The notes beneath the pieces are model-generated. The model saw nothing but the letters and a program-made list of their open reading frames with translations. It had not been told where the DNA came from and searched no databases. A stretch of DNA of 64,000 nucleotides from Sphingobacterium humi (GTDB lineage Bacteria > Bacteroidota > Bacteroidia > Sphingobacteriales > Sphingobacteriaceae), in the NCBI RefSeq assembly GCF_009768885.1, contig NZ_WSQA01000007.1, forward strand, positions 62,001 to 126,000. Reading direction: 5' to 3'. Shown here in pieces: positions 9,542 to 18,099 of the stretch (position 1 is its first letter; each line of letters starts with the position of its first letter). The translations under genes were made by a program, and so were the position numbers.

Positions 9542-10489
9542 TTAATCTTCCACTGTAAGATGAACTTCATGCATTACTCGTTCTTCTTTTTGAATGGTCG
9601 GGTTTATCCCTTCAAAAACCACCTTATATACTCCCGGCCTTTTAAAAGCATACTTATAACTTTTTAGCCGCGCGTCTGAATAAGATTTAATAGTAATCGG
9701 TTTATCCGGTCCTGCATCTAGCACGGCCGACACTGGATATCCCTTGCTGACAAAGTATTCTTCGGTATAGGTTTTATTCGTGTATTCTTTGCCGTCTACA
9801 ACGGCAGTCGGCGCATTACTCCACATAACTAAGTTGCTGGATCGGTTATCCGAACGAATCGGATTTTTATCCGGGTTCCCGGTAGAGTAAGATAAGAAAT
9901 CATTTATTAAGGTTGAACTTAAATTTAATTTTCCATTCTCTGTTTCTGAAGTTACTTGCACCGAATTTATCCACATTACGGCACCCACAGAACCCTTCGT
10001 CGGATCGAAAACATACTTGTATGCAAAATACAATGGCTTGTCTTTCACCACTAAATCAGAAACATCAACCTTCCCTGATGAAATATAAGCATCCTCTTTT
10101 TTAATAACACAACGACTCGTTATATCGGTCCAGGTGGCTGCCTTTATAGCCTCAAAAGAATTGCGTTCACCGTTAAAGTCCGAAGAAGCCAAAACAAAGA
10201 ACGCGGAAGGAGTTCTCGTCGGATAATTGTATCTCAAACTAAAAGAAAATTCAATTTTACCTGGTGGAATTTTCCGACCTCCTATCGAGTCGTAATTATT
10301 TCCAAATTCGCCTGAGTAGAAATTTACAATCTTTGGATTTCCGGATAATAAAAATTCAACTTCCTCACCAACTCTATACGTATTTTTTAGACTTGTCACC
10401 GTGAAATCTGAAGGCATTTCTGCATCCAGAACATCTTTACAGCCACAAACTGTGGCTAGTAATATTAGATATAAACCTATTCTTTTCAT
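9542..10489 (-). CDS. DUF5017-like surface lipoprotein (SusE position)
   Basis: The N-terminus is a short lipoprotein signal with Cys17 in TVCGCKD. The remaining 300 residues are predicted beta-rich. They contain the FYSGEFGNNYDS stretch near residue 57, which I associate with DUF5017 proteins found beside SusC/SusD pairs. A PKD/Ig-like end (KRPGVYKVVFEG) closes the protein. The gene lies 11 bases after susD, the place where SusE/SusF-type glycan-binding lipoproteins usually sit. A binding role at the cell surface is inferred from position; no enzymatic motif is visible. Confidence 0.8.
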   Translation of the reverse strand: MKRIGLYLILLATVCGCKDVLDAEMPSDFTVTSLKNTYRVGEEVEFLLSGNPKIVNFYSGEFGNNYDSIGGRKIPPGKIEFSFSLRYNYPTRTPSAFFVLASSDFNGERNSFEAIKAATWTDITSRCVIKKEDAYISSGKVDVSDLVVKDKPLYFAYKYVFDPTKGSVGAVMWINSVQVTSETENGKLNLSSTLINDFLSYSTGNPDKNPIRSDNRSSNLVMWSNAPTAVVDGKEYTNKTYTEEYFVSKGYPVSAVLDAGPDKPITIKSYSDARLKSYKYAFKRPGVYKVVFEGINPTIQKEERVMHEVHLTVED

Positions 10490-10500
10490 GATAAAATAAT

Positions 10501-12105
10501 TTACCAGCCTGGGTTTTGCACCATAGCTTTGTTCATTGTCATTTCAATTGCAGGAATTGGCCAAATTAAGTGGCGTTCTTGTTGCGCATTTAAAAACCGC
10601 TCTTTTGCATACAGGTTCGAGGTGTTGGGCACTACTACATCCATCCGGTCAGAAACTGCTTTCATTTCCTGGATAAAAACACCCCAGCGAATCAAATCTG
10701 CTTTTCGCATTTCTTCAAATGCTAATTCTCGCATGCGTTCATCTCGTATTTGTAATTCAAATTCTGATGGCTCTATACTCGCAGGCAAATCGAATGCATG
10801 AATATCTATTGCTTCAGGTTTATATTTTCCAAATGCACGGCGGCGGACCATATTTACATACTCCAACGCCTTAGTAGTGACATTTTGATTTTGGGCATAA
10901 AAATCAGCCTCAGCATACATCAATAACACATCCGAGAATCGTAATAGCGGAAAGTTCTGCGGCGTTTGCCCTGTTGCTTTTGGTTTTAAGGTTTCATATT
11001 CACGCCTCCATTTTGCTACTTCTCTATTATAAATGGCCGGTTCTAACACCGAGGCTATCATTACTTTATTACCCTCAGGGCCTGAATTCACATAATTAAA
11101 ATTCGCGATGGTCCAATCTCGTCGTTCATCTCCTTCTTGATACTTGAAATATAACTTCGCCGTAACCTTTACGCCACCAAACCCATTTCCTGTTAATGCA
11201 TTGCTGGTAATTGGGCCATTTGCAAACCCTACAAAACCCGTTTCGGTATAGGTATCCGTCCGATTTCCCCAATATTCCACCTCCCAAATACTTTCTTTAA
11301 TATCGTACTGATCGCGCGCATAGTTCTTAAATACCTCAGTAAAATCAGGATTCAGTTGGTGACCTGACTCCGCATCATCAATTAGCTTGGCTGCCCAATC
11401 GCGTGCTTCAGCAAACTTCGAAAGATCCTTTAAGGGTTCTCCTGCCATATTCAAACATACCCGAGCGAGCATGCCACGCACAGCAGATTTACTTATACGA
11501 CCTCCATGCTTAATACTGGTAATATTCGCCACCAATGGTTCAGCTGTATTAAAATCCAATAACACCTGGTCATACACTTCTTTTGCGGAAGCACGCGGTA
11601 TATCCATATTTTCATTTGAATCTTTGGTGGCTTGTAAAATTAAAGGCACGCCTCCGTATTGCTGAACCAATAGGAAATAAAAATAACCTCGCAACGCATG
11701 TGCTTCACCACGAACCTGATTACGAAAATCCGCATTGATAGTCGTATTTCTATCTATATTTTCAATTAGCAGATTGGCCCGAAAGACACCTTCATATAAA
11801 GTTCTCCAAATGGAGGCAATATCATTATGTGAAGCTGAATAATTAAAATTCTGAGGCCCTTGAGGTAAATTATTTCGCGCATAATATCCTTCATCCCCTT
11901 CCATCCCCAAACGATAAAGCCAAATTGAGCCGTAAACATTCGCCAATCGATCATAAACAGCAGCTAGTCCGGCTGTTAATTCTTTTTCAGTTTCATAATA
12001 GCCTTCAGGCGATAAATCATAAGGCCCTTTATCTAAAAACTTATTGCATGACGCATTCATCATACTTATAAGACCTATTAGCAAATAAATAATTCTATTT
12101 TTCAT
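10501..12105 (-). CDS. SusD/RagB family glycan-binding lipoprotein
   Basis: This is the SusD partner of the SusC encoded 9 bases upstream. A lipoprotein signal (lipobox NASC, Cys20) leads into the SusD fold with the hallmark GEAHALRGYFYFLLVQQYGGVPL near residues 130-155. The C-terminal part has RDERMRELAFEEMRKADLIRWG followed by the terminal WPIPAIEM and NPGW. Length (534 residues) is normal. Sequence similarity to the other SusD in this window is low to the eye, so the two loci should target different glycans. Confidence 0.96.
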   Translation of the reverse strand: MKNRIIYLLIGLISMMNASCNKFLDKGPYDLSPEGYYETEKELTAGLAAVYDRLANVYGSIWLYRLGMEGDEGYYARNNLPQGPQNFNYSASHNDIASIWRTLYEGVFRANLLIENIDRNTTINADFRNQVRGEAHALRGYFYFLLVQQYGGVPLILQATKDSNENMDIPRASAKEVYDQVLLDFNTAEPLVANITSIKHGGRISKSAVRGMLARVCLNMAGEPLKDLSKFAEARDWAAKLIDDAESGHQLNPDFTEVFKNYARDQYDIKESIWEVEYWGNRTDTYTETGFVGFANGPITSNALTGNGFGGVKVTAKLYFKYQEGDERRDWTIANFNYVNSGPEGNKVMIASVLEPAIYNREVAKWRREYETLKPKATGQTPQNFPLLRFSDVLLMYAEADFYAQNQNVTTKALEYVNMVRRRAFGKYKPEAIDIHAFDLPASIEPSEFELQIRDERMRELAFEEMRKADLIRWGVFIQEMKAVSDRMDVVVPNTSNLYAKERFLNAQQERHLIWPIPAIEMTMNKAMVQNPGW

Positions 12106-12114
12106 AACTATCGA

Positions 12115-15100
12115 TTAAAAGGTTGCTTTTAAAGTTCCCACGATGGTTCTTGCCATCGGATATGCTGAAAAATCAAATCCAGGCATTAAAGTTGCATTTC
12201 GCACAGAAACTTCAGGATCCATTCCCGAATACTTTGTCCAAGTAATTAAATTTTGCCCAGCCACGCCAATAGATAAGCCCTTCAATTTCGCAGCTTTTAC
12301 CCAGCGTACTGGAATTAAATAATCTAAAGAAACCGTTTTTAAACGTATATAAGATCCATCTTCTAATACTCGAGAGGAGTGCCAGCCGATTACCCCCTGC
12401 CCATTTGCACGGAAAATATCGGAGTCCGGATTTTCCGGAGACCAACGATCTGCATAAGATGCATATTGATTTAAATTCGTGCGCACATTTCCATTTCCTT
12501 CATAATGCAAACGGTTGGCATTGTAAACATCATTCCCGTAAGACCATTGAAAGAATACCGCTAAGCTTAACCCTTTATAAGTAAATTGATTGTTTATACC
12601 TCCAATATGAATCGGAAGTCCACGACCGATAATGGTTAAATCTTTATTATCAATGGTAAAATCACCATTGATATCACGGTATTTTACATCCCCAGGTGCA
12701 ACATTCGAGGTTCCATTATTCGGAACGGTATTCTTCAAGGTATACACATTAGGATTCGGGCTATCGAAATCTTCGTACTTATAAGTCCCTTCCCACACCA
12801 ATCCATAAAACATGCCTACTGGACGTCCAACCTCAGAAATATAAAGAGGATTGGCACCATACTGACTGATGAAGCTTGGGAAACTCAATAATTTATCCTG
12901 ATCACCATTTAACGACAAGATCTTACTCCGATTAAAACTGATATTGAAATCAGTCGTCCAGGTAAAATCTTTCTTTTTTAAATTGGTCGAGCTTAATGTC
13001 AATTCTAAGCCCTCATTCCGAATTGAACCTATATTTTTCATCGCGAAAGAAAAACCCTGGCTAGTTGGGATTTGGGTATTCATCAACAAATCCCGTGTAT
13101 TTTTACGGTAGAGATCTACAATAACTTCTAAACGGCCTTTGAAAAAACTTAAATCCAAACCCATGTCTACATTTTCAGTGGTTTCCCATTTAATGCCTTG
13201 AGATGGCAAGCTGGTCATTACCGCACCTAGTGTAGGGCTTTCATTCCCCCAAGAATAGGCATTACCAACAGGTAGGGAAATCATCGGATACCTGGTGTAT
13301 TCACCAATGCGGTTATTCCCATTCATACCATAACTCATGCGAATCTTGGCCGTATTGACAAGTTTTTGACCTTTGAACCAATCTTCTTGATGAATATTCC
13401 ATGCCACAGCTGCCGCAGGGAAATAACCCCATCTGTTCTCCGGAGAAAATTTAGACGATCCGTCTGCACGCAATGTACCGGTTAAAATATACTTCGATTT
13501 ATAACTATAATCTACTCGACCAAAAAATGAAAACAGAGAATACTCAGTCCAGATTGATCGAATATCTAATGGAAGACCTTGTTTTACTGCAGCCATTCCC
13601 AGTTTTTCATTAGGCAATTGCTGTACAGAAAAACCATATGATTTGTAATTCGATGTCTGTAACTCAATACCCGCTAAGCCATATACCTTATGTACTTTGT
13701 TAAAAGTTTTATTGTAATGCAGGGTATTGTTTGTCGAAAAGGTTTTTCGTTCACCGTTATTTACCGCAGCATTTACTCCCTTGCTATTAAAGTAACTAAT
13801 GTTTGTTCCTTGAGGAGTTTTTGAACTATAAAAATCATCAAATTGAAAGTTATTTGATGAGAAAATCAAGGTGCTCTTAAAATTCAATTCTGGGATAATA
13901 CGATAATCGATATATCCATTGGTCATAAAGTCAGTGTAATACTTTAGATTATAGGCGTTGTTTTGGGTAACCACAGGATTAAAACGTGCATCGTATTGGT
14001 TCTCCGCATCCGCATCCATATCCTCTTCCAGCAAATTACTGCCAGAACCACTAATGGGCCGATATGCCCAAACCCTACTCATTAAATATGAAGTGATGGT
14101 AGCACCATCAGATTCCCGGATAACGCCTCCAAATGTTTTACGACGGGTATAATTCGCACCTAAGCCTACCTTCAACTTTTGACCGATTGCTTGATCTAAA
14201 TTCATACGACCTTGATAGCGTTGATAACCCGTATTGATGATTATCCCATTTTGATCATTAGCTGAACCGGATATGGCATATTTGGTTTGTCCGGTGCCTC
14301 CACGTATCCCTAAATTATGAATCCGATTAAGCGAATTCCTAAACACTTGATCTTGCCAATCGATACCTTCCATCTCTCTATAATCTTCCAAAGTACGATT
14401 CATCGAATCCAAGTACATCGACTTGGCATTGGCCATATTCATCTCGGTCTGATATTTCACAAACTCATAAGGATTCATCATTTCAATGGTTTTCTGTACT
14501 TGTTGAACACCTAATGAATTATTAAAGGTGATAACAGGAGCACCAATTTTACCTTTTTTTGTTTCAATCAGCACCACGCCATTGGCTCCCCGAGCACCAT
14601 AAATACTGGTGGAAGAAGCATCTTTCAAAATACTTATCGATTCAATATCATCCGGGTTCAATGAAGAACTTGCAAAATCCTCCATTGGGAATCCATCTAC
14701 AACATACAAAGGAGAATTATCCTGTGTCAACGAATTTCCACCTCGGATAACAATATTGAGGCCTTCACCCGGTTGGCCATCAGTGCCTGAAACCTGAACA
14801 CCAGCCACTCTACCTTGCAAAGCTTGATCAATATTAGGAACCGGAGCTTTTTCAATATCCTTCATTTTCACTTGCGATACAGCACCGGTCAAATCTTGCT
14901 TGCTGATTTGTTGCCCATAGCCTACCACAACCACTTCATCCAAATTTTGCTCTAAGGGTTCAAGGGAAACATTATACGTACTACTGTTCCCAATGACAAC
15001 TGTCTTGCCATGATAGCCAATAAAAGAAATTTCCAAGGATTCTCCAGTTGCGGCCTTAATTTCAAATCGACCTAATTCAACACTGCTTATGCTTCGATTG

Positions 15101-15267
15101 GTTCCTTTAACTTTTACCAATGCACCAACTAAAGGCTTCTTAGAAATACCATCGATGATATTTCCACGAATGTTCCTTAACTGTTGTCCACAAAGCCAAA
15201 CAGGAAAGATTAAGCACATAAACAATAGGCCAGAGCCTATTTTCATAGCGTTTGTTACTTTAATCAT
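12115..15267 (-). CDS. SusC/RagA TonB-dependent outer-membrane transporter
   Basis: This is a full-length SusC-type transporter. I start it at the ATG at 15267 (MIKVTNAMKIG), because the frame open to 15324 would add 19 residues before a normal signal peptide; the ATG at 15246 is also possible. After the signal come a carboxypeptidase-regulatory-like domain (IRGNIIDGISKKPLVGALVKVKG region), the TonB-box-like segment DEVVVVGYG, the plug domain with SIYGARGANGVVLIETK, and a 22-strand type barrel. The barrel includes LRADGSSKFSPENRWGYFPAAA and ends in an aromatic residue (TLKATF). It heads the operon with SusD, DUF5017, esterase and beta-helix genes. No sigma/anti-sigma pair or hybrid sensor for it is visible nearby. 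Confidence 0.96.
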   Translation of the reverse strand: MIKVTNAMKIGSGLLFMCLIFPVWLCGQQLRNIRGNIIDGISKKPLVGALVKVKGTNRSISSVELGRFEIKAATGESLEISFIGYHGKTVVIGNSSTYNVSLEPLEQNLDEVVVVGYGQQISKQDLTGAVSQVKMKDIEKAPVPNIDQALQGRVAGVQVSGTDGQPGEGLNIVIRGGNSLTQDNSPLYVVDGFPMEDFASSSLNPDDIESISILKDASSTSIYGARGANGVVLIETKKGKIGAPVITFNNSLGVQQVQKTIEMMNPYEFVKYQTEMNMANAKSMYLDSMNRTLEDYREMEGIDWQDQVFRNSLNRIHNLGIRGGTGQTKYAISGSANDQNGIIINTGYQRYQGRMNLDQAIGQKLKVGLGANYTRRKTFGGVIRESDGATITSYLMSRVWAYRPISGSGSNLLEEDMDADAENQYDARFNPVVTQNNAYNLKYYTDFMTNGYIDYRIIPELNFKSTLIFSSNNFQFDDFYSSKTPQGTNISYFNSKGVNAAVNNGERKTFSTNNTLHYNKTFNKVHKVYGLAGIELQTSNYKSYGFSVQQLPNEKLGMAAVKQGLPLDIRSIWTEYSLFSFFGRVDYSYKSKYILTGTLRADGSSKFSPENRWGYFPAAAVAWNIHQEDWFKGQKLVNTAKIRMSYGMNGNNRIGEYTRYPMISLPVGNAYSWGNESPTLGAVMTSLPSQGIKWETTENVDMGLDLSFFKGRLEVIVDLYRKNTRDLLMNTQIPTSQGFSFAMKNIGSIRNEGLELTLSSTNLKKKDFTWTTDFNISFNRSKILSLNGDQDKLLSFPSFISQYGANPLYISEVGRPVGMFYGLVWEGTYKYEDFDSPNPNVYTLKNTVPNNGTSNVAPGDVKYRDINGDFTIDNKDLTIIGRGLPIHIGGINNQFTYKGLSLAVFFQWSYGNDVYNANRLHYEGNGNVRTNLNQYASYADRWSPENPDSDIFRANGQGVIGWHSSRVLEDGSYIRLKTVSLDYLIPVRWVKAAKLKGLSIGVAGQNLITWTKYSGMDPEVSVRNATLMPGFDFSAYPMARTIVGTLKATF

Positions 15268-15450
15268 AATTTTTAAATTGGTTTTAAATGGAATAGGAAA
15301 AATTGGAGAATTTACCCTATTCAATTAGCTCATACTATTAATTACAATAACCGTGCACGTACACGAAGTTCTTCTAAAAAAAACAGCCATACTGATTTCT
15401 TGAATTCATATAAATTTAGTTTTAATATAGTTTATAAGGGTTACCTATTA

Positions 15451-15480
15451 CGAAGGTAAAAATGATTTTCAAAAAACCAA
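15451..15480 (-). promoter_or_regulatory. Candidate Bacteroidota promoter for the susC operon
   Basis: On the minus strand a TTG at 15480-15478 is followed after 19 bases by TACCTTCG (15458-15451). This resembles the Bacteroidota consensus TTG-N19-TAnnTTTG with one mismatch in the -7 box. It implies a leader of about 180 bases before the susC start. The rest of the 15325-15600 spacer is AT-rich and holds no other feature I can support; the prfH terminator lies at its right end. Confidence 0.45.
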
Positions 15481-15596
15481 GAGATTAACTAACAAAAAAG
15501 AAAATATTATAGATAATAACCGAAACTTTATAAACTCTTTGTAACACAACAATCTTCCTTGGTAATAATTATTTGCCAGACTAACTATTAGGATTG

Positions 15597-15630
15597 AAAC
15601 AAAGTAGGGAAACAACCTCTGTTTCCCTAC
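15597..15630 (-). terminator. Terminator of the rtcB-prfH unit
   Basis: A 10-bp perfect stem, GTAGGGAAAC (15604-15613) with GTTTCCCTAC (15621-15630), is followed on the minus strand by TTTGTTTC. It lies 15 bases downstream of the prfH stop, in the correct orientation. Confidence 0.8.
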
Positions 15631-15644
15631 CATACAACCCGCGC

Positions 15645-16271
15645 TTAACGGCCTTTCTCCTTAAAACGCAACCCTTCAAAGGTACGCTTCGGGTTCCCGC
15701 GGTCCAATTGAACTTGTTGTTCCCACTGTTTCCGCTTTAACTCTAGCTTATCCTCATCAAAGCCTGCAGCAATTTTCTCCTGCAAGCGTTGCAAGGCCAA
15801 TTGCTTATTTTGCAACTGCGACCGGCTATCCATCACCTGAACCATCAAACCCGAGGGTTTATGAATTGCTCGAACGGCTGAACTCACTTTATTCACATGC
15901 TGTCCACCAGCTCCCCCACTGCGCATAGTCTGAAACTCCACATCCTTTTCCGAAAACTTCAGCCTTTCCGGGCTGCTTTCCAACGCATGAACAGCAACAA
16001 ACCAATTCTTACGGGCATGGTTCGGTCGAAAAGGGCTTGCACAGATCCACAGGATGCTTCCTACCCATTGCTGGCAGAAGGCAGCTACATCCGGTCCGTG
16101 CAACTCACAACGGATCGAACTCGGCAAGCCATCCTGCATCAGCTGGCTCAGCATTTGCACAGATATCCCCCTTTCGGAAGCCTCGGCTTGCAAGCGTTTA
16201 AAAACCTGCTCCACGGCATAATTGCACTCTTTAGGACCACGTCCTGCGCTAATTTCTATCGTCTTTTTCAT
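15645..16271 (-). CDS. prfH: PrfH, peptide chain release factor-like protein
   Basis: PrfH is a class-I release-factor homologue. In characterised systems it frees ribosomes stalled by a cut in the 16S rRNA decoding centre so that an RtcB ligase can reseal the RNA. I start at the ATG at 16271 (MKKTIEISAGRGPKE), 7 bases after the rtcB stop; the longer frame to 16316 overlaps rtcB. The peptidyl-tRNA hydrolysis motif GGQ is at residues 122-124 within SGGAGGQHVNK, followed by the RF-type region SRSQLQNKQLALQRLQ. The long codon-recognition domain of RF1/RF2 is absent, as expected at 208 residues. Tight linkage to rtcB is the diagnostic context. Confidence 0.93.
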   Translation of the reverse strand: MKKTIEISAGRGPKECNYAVEQVFKRLQAEASERGISVQMLSQLMQDGLPSSIRCELHGPDVAAFCQQWVGSILWICASPFRPNHARKNWFVAVHALESSPERLKFSEKDVEFQTMRSGGAGGQHVNKVSSAVRAIHKPSGLMVQVMDSRSQLQNKQLALQRLQEKIAAGFDEDKLELKRKQWEQQVQLDRGNPKRTFEGLRFKEKGR

Positions 16272-16278
16272 CACCTTC

Positions 16279-17670
16279 CTATTTATCCATTCTAACAATC
16301 TTCGGCGAAAATACACCGATAACGCTTACTAACTCCTCTTGCAATTGCATCACCTTATGGATATCCTTATAGGCCATCGGCGCTTCATCCAACGTCCCTC
16401 CAATTAAAGTAATCCCGGCCTCTTGCAATGAATTTGACATCGCCGCGCGCGAAAGCTTCTCTTTACAAGCACCGCGAGACATCAGCCGACCCGCACCATG
16501 GGACGCCGATTGCAAGCTTAGCGGATTTCCTTTCCCCTCCACCAGGAAGCCTGGCGAAGCCATAGAGCCCGGAATAATACCCAAAGTTCCTGCTGATGCT
16601 GGCGTTGCCCCTTTTCGATGCACAATACATTCCTCCCCTGAGACAAGTTCCTTCCAAGCGAGGTTATGGTGGTTCTCGATGTTGGCCAATACCCTTGTTC
16701 CTAAGGCTTTGGCAATCCGACGATGGATATCGTCATGGCAAGCCTTCGCATAATCAGCTACCAAGTTCATCGCCAACCAATACTCTTGCCCATCATGGGT
16801 ATCCAAATCGAGCCAGGCTAATTGTTGCACCTGCTTAGGCAGCGGACATTGCTTTTGAGCCAAGTAGGAATAATGCTTGGCAACTTGAGCACCCAAGCCA
16901 CGCGAGCCACTATGCGAAAGCAAGGCCAGGTATTCCCCTTTGCCCAACTGCAGATCGGGCCGATCGGCTAATAGCTGAACGCTGCCAAATTCCACAAAAT
17001 GATTTCCAGATCCAGAAGAGCCCAATTGCTTGTAGGCCTTGGCGCGCAAGGATTTCAAAAGTGGCAAATCGCGAAAGCGAGGATCATCCAATACCGCATG
17101 CTCCGCCTTTGTTTTCTGTACTTCATAGGGCCCAAAAGCGGTATGCTCTTTTAAAATATTGCGCAGCTGAAAGTCCTTCCCTTTCATAAAGCTAGCCGGC
17201 AAATCAAAAACCGACAAACTCATCCGGCAGCCAATATCAACGCCTACGGCATAAGGAATGACTGCATTGTTGGTCGCCAAAACGCCACCAATCGGCAGGC
17301 CATAACCGGCATGCGCATCCGGCATTAACGCCCCCTGCACGGCAATAGGCAACTTCAAGGCATCATAAAGCTGCCGTTTCGCTTGTTCATCAATTTCATT
17401 TTCACCAAAAATGGTAAATGGAACGCGCTGAGCCAACAGTTGTTGCATCCTGACTTCCACCGGCTTGATTAATCCCTCAGCCAATTTCCCCCAGGTACCA
17501 TGCCCCATAAATTGCTCCGGATGTACTAACACCTCCTTCGCCTCCATTAAGATTCGTTCCTTTTTATCGCGCTTCCGATAGCGCGCAATTTGCCCTAAGG
17601 CAATATTGATAGCATTTGTTTGCGGAAAGCCTAATTTTATTAAGTCCTTCCCAGAAAGTTTACTTCCCAT
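16279..17670 (-). CDS. rtcB: RtcB family RNA ligase (RtcB2 type)
   Basis: RtcB joins RNA 2',3'-cyclic phosphate ends to 5'-OH ends using GTP and Mn2+. The 463-residue protein shows the metal-site residues in PDAH (His120), VDIGCR (Cys148), SGSGNHFVEFGS (His224) and SHSGSRGLG (His253). The guanylylated histidine is in the SASHGAGRLMSR motif (His391). An N-terminal extension of about 50 residues precedes the usual core. Because prfH follows 7 bases later, this copy is probably the ribosome-repair paralogue rather than a tRNA-splicing ligase. No RtcR-type regulator is present. Confidence 0.95.
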   Translation of the reverse strand: MGSKLSGKDLIKLGFPQTNAINIALGQIARYRKRDKKERILMEAKEVLVHPEQFMGHGTWGKLAEGLIKPVEVRMQQLLAQRVPFTIFGENEIDEQAKRQLYDALKLPIAVQGALMPDAHAGYGLPIGGVLATNNAVIPYAVGVDIGCRMSLSVFDLPASFMKGKDFQLRNILKEHTAFGPYEVQKTKAEHAVLDDPRFRDLPLLKSLRAKAYKQLGSSGSGNHFVEFGSVQLLADRPDLQLGKGEYLALLSHSGSRGLGAQVAKHYSYLAQKQCPLPKQVQQLAWLDLDTHDGQEYWLAMNLVADYAKACHDDIHRRIAKALGTRVLANIENHHNLAWKELVSGEECIVHRKGATPASAGTLGIIPGSMASPGFLVEGKGNPLSLQSASHGAGRLMSRGACKEKLSRAAMSNSLQEAGITLIGGTLDEAPMAYKDIHKVMQLQEELVSVIGVFSPKIVRMDK

Positions 17671-17701
17671 GATCTATTTGTTAACATCATAAAAAACTGC
17701 C

Positions 17702-17786
17702 CCTCGGGTTATTTCAACCCTAGAGGTAGTACAAATTGATTCGGGCTCTTCGTTTTCCAAGAAGGGCTTATTTGGCAATCTGCCAA
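17702..17786 (-). promoter_or_regulatory. Two inverted repeats in the rtcB upstream region
   Basis: Just upstream of rtcB is an imperfect hairpin at 17702-17726 (arms CCTC and GGGTT against AACCC and GAGG with a two-base bulge). Further up lies a perfect palindromic element TTGGCA-ATC-TGCCAA at 17772-17786. The first could sit in the mRNA leader; the second looks like an operator. Function is inferred from position only, and no clear -7/-33 boxes were found here. Confidence 0.3.
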
Positions 17787-17813
17787 CACAGCTTAAAAAA
17801 GGGAATAACAGAC

Positions 17814-17840
17814 AAAAGCCCGAATGTGCTTCGGGCTTTT
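17814..17840 (-). terminator. Strong terminator downstream of the 27-residue ORF
   Basis: A perfect 11-bp stem, AAAAGCCCGAA (17814-17824) with TTCGGGCTTTT (17830-17840), closes the loop TGTGC. It can work on both strands. It lies 21 bases after the stop of the small minus-strand ORF at 17862-17945 and closes that transcription unit. Confidence 0.85.
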
Positions 17841-17861
17841 ATTCATATAACGTATGGTAAA

Positions 17862-17945
17862 TTACGAAAGGAATAAAGCACGAAGGATCGCTCCAGCAAA
17901 TCCATTTGCTGTAAAAGCTAGCGTAGTGAAATCAGATTCAAACAT
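17862..17945 (-). CDS. Candidate 27-residue small hydrophobic protein
   Basis: A short frame starts ATG-TTT-GAA at 17945 and ends TAA at 17862. It encodes an acidic-polar N-terminus (MFESDFTT) and a mostly hydrophobic, Ala/Gly/Phe-rich remainder ending AILRALFLS. It is framed by a consensus-like promoter about 40 bases upstream and a strong terminator 21 bases downstream, so the locus is an independent transcript of roughly 160 nt. The peptide could be a membrane-associated microprotein. The alternative is that the transcript acts as a small RNA and the frame is accidental. I know no named family for it. Confidence 0.45.
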   Translation of the reverse strand: MFESDFTTLAFTANGFAGAILRALFLS

Positions 17946-17986
17946 CTCTTCGTCTTTTTAAAGGGTTAAAAAATTATTTATCGCTG

Positions 17987-18016
17987 CAAATGTATAAATA
18001 AAATGCTGATAACAAA
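17987..18016 (-). promoter_or_regulatory. Bacteroidota consensus promoter of the small transcript
   Basis: On the minus strand TTTG (18016-18013) is separated by 18 bases from TACATTTG (17994-17987), an exact TAnnTTTG -7 box. Transcription would start around 17980 and read into the 27-residue ORF. This is the best promoter match I found in the window. Confidence 0.65.
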
Positions 18017-18099
18017 AAAATCGATAACATTTTGTGAATCAACAAATCAGCACATCGTGCTTAGTACAACCTTGCCTAGGTTGCTAAAATAAGGCCTGC

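Noticed and set aside
15325-15644. tRNA or riboswitch in the spacer before susC
   Set aside because: No cloverleaf or known aptamer pattern is visible; the AT-rich sequence only supports a promoter and a terminator.
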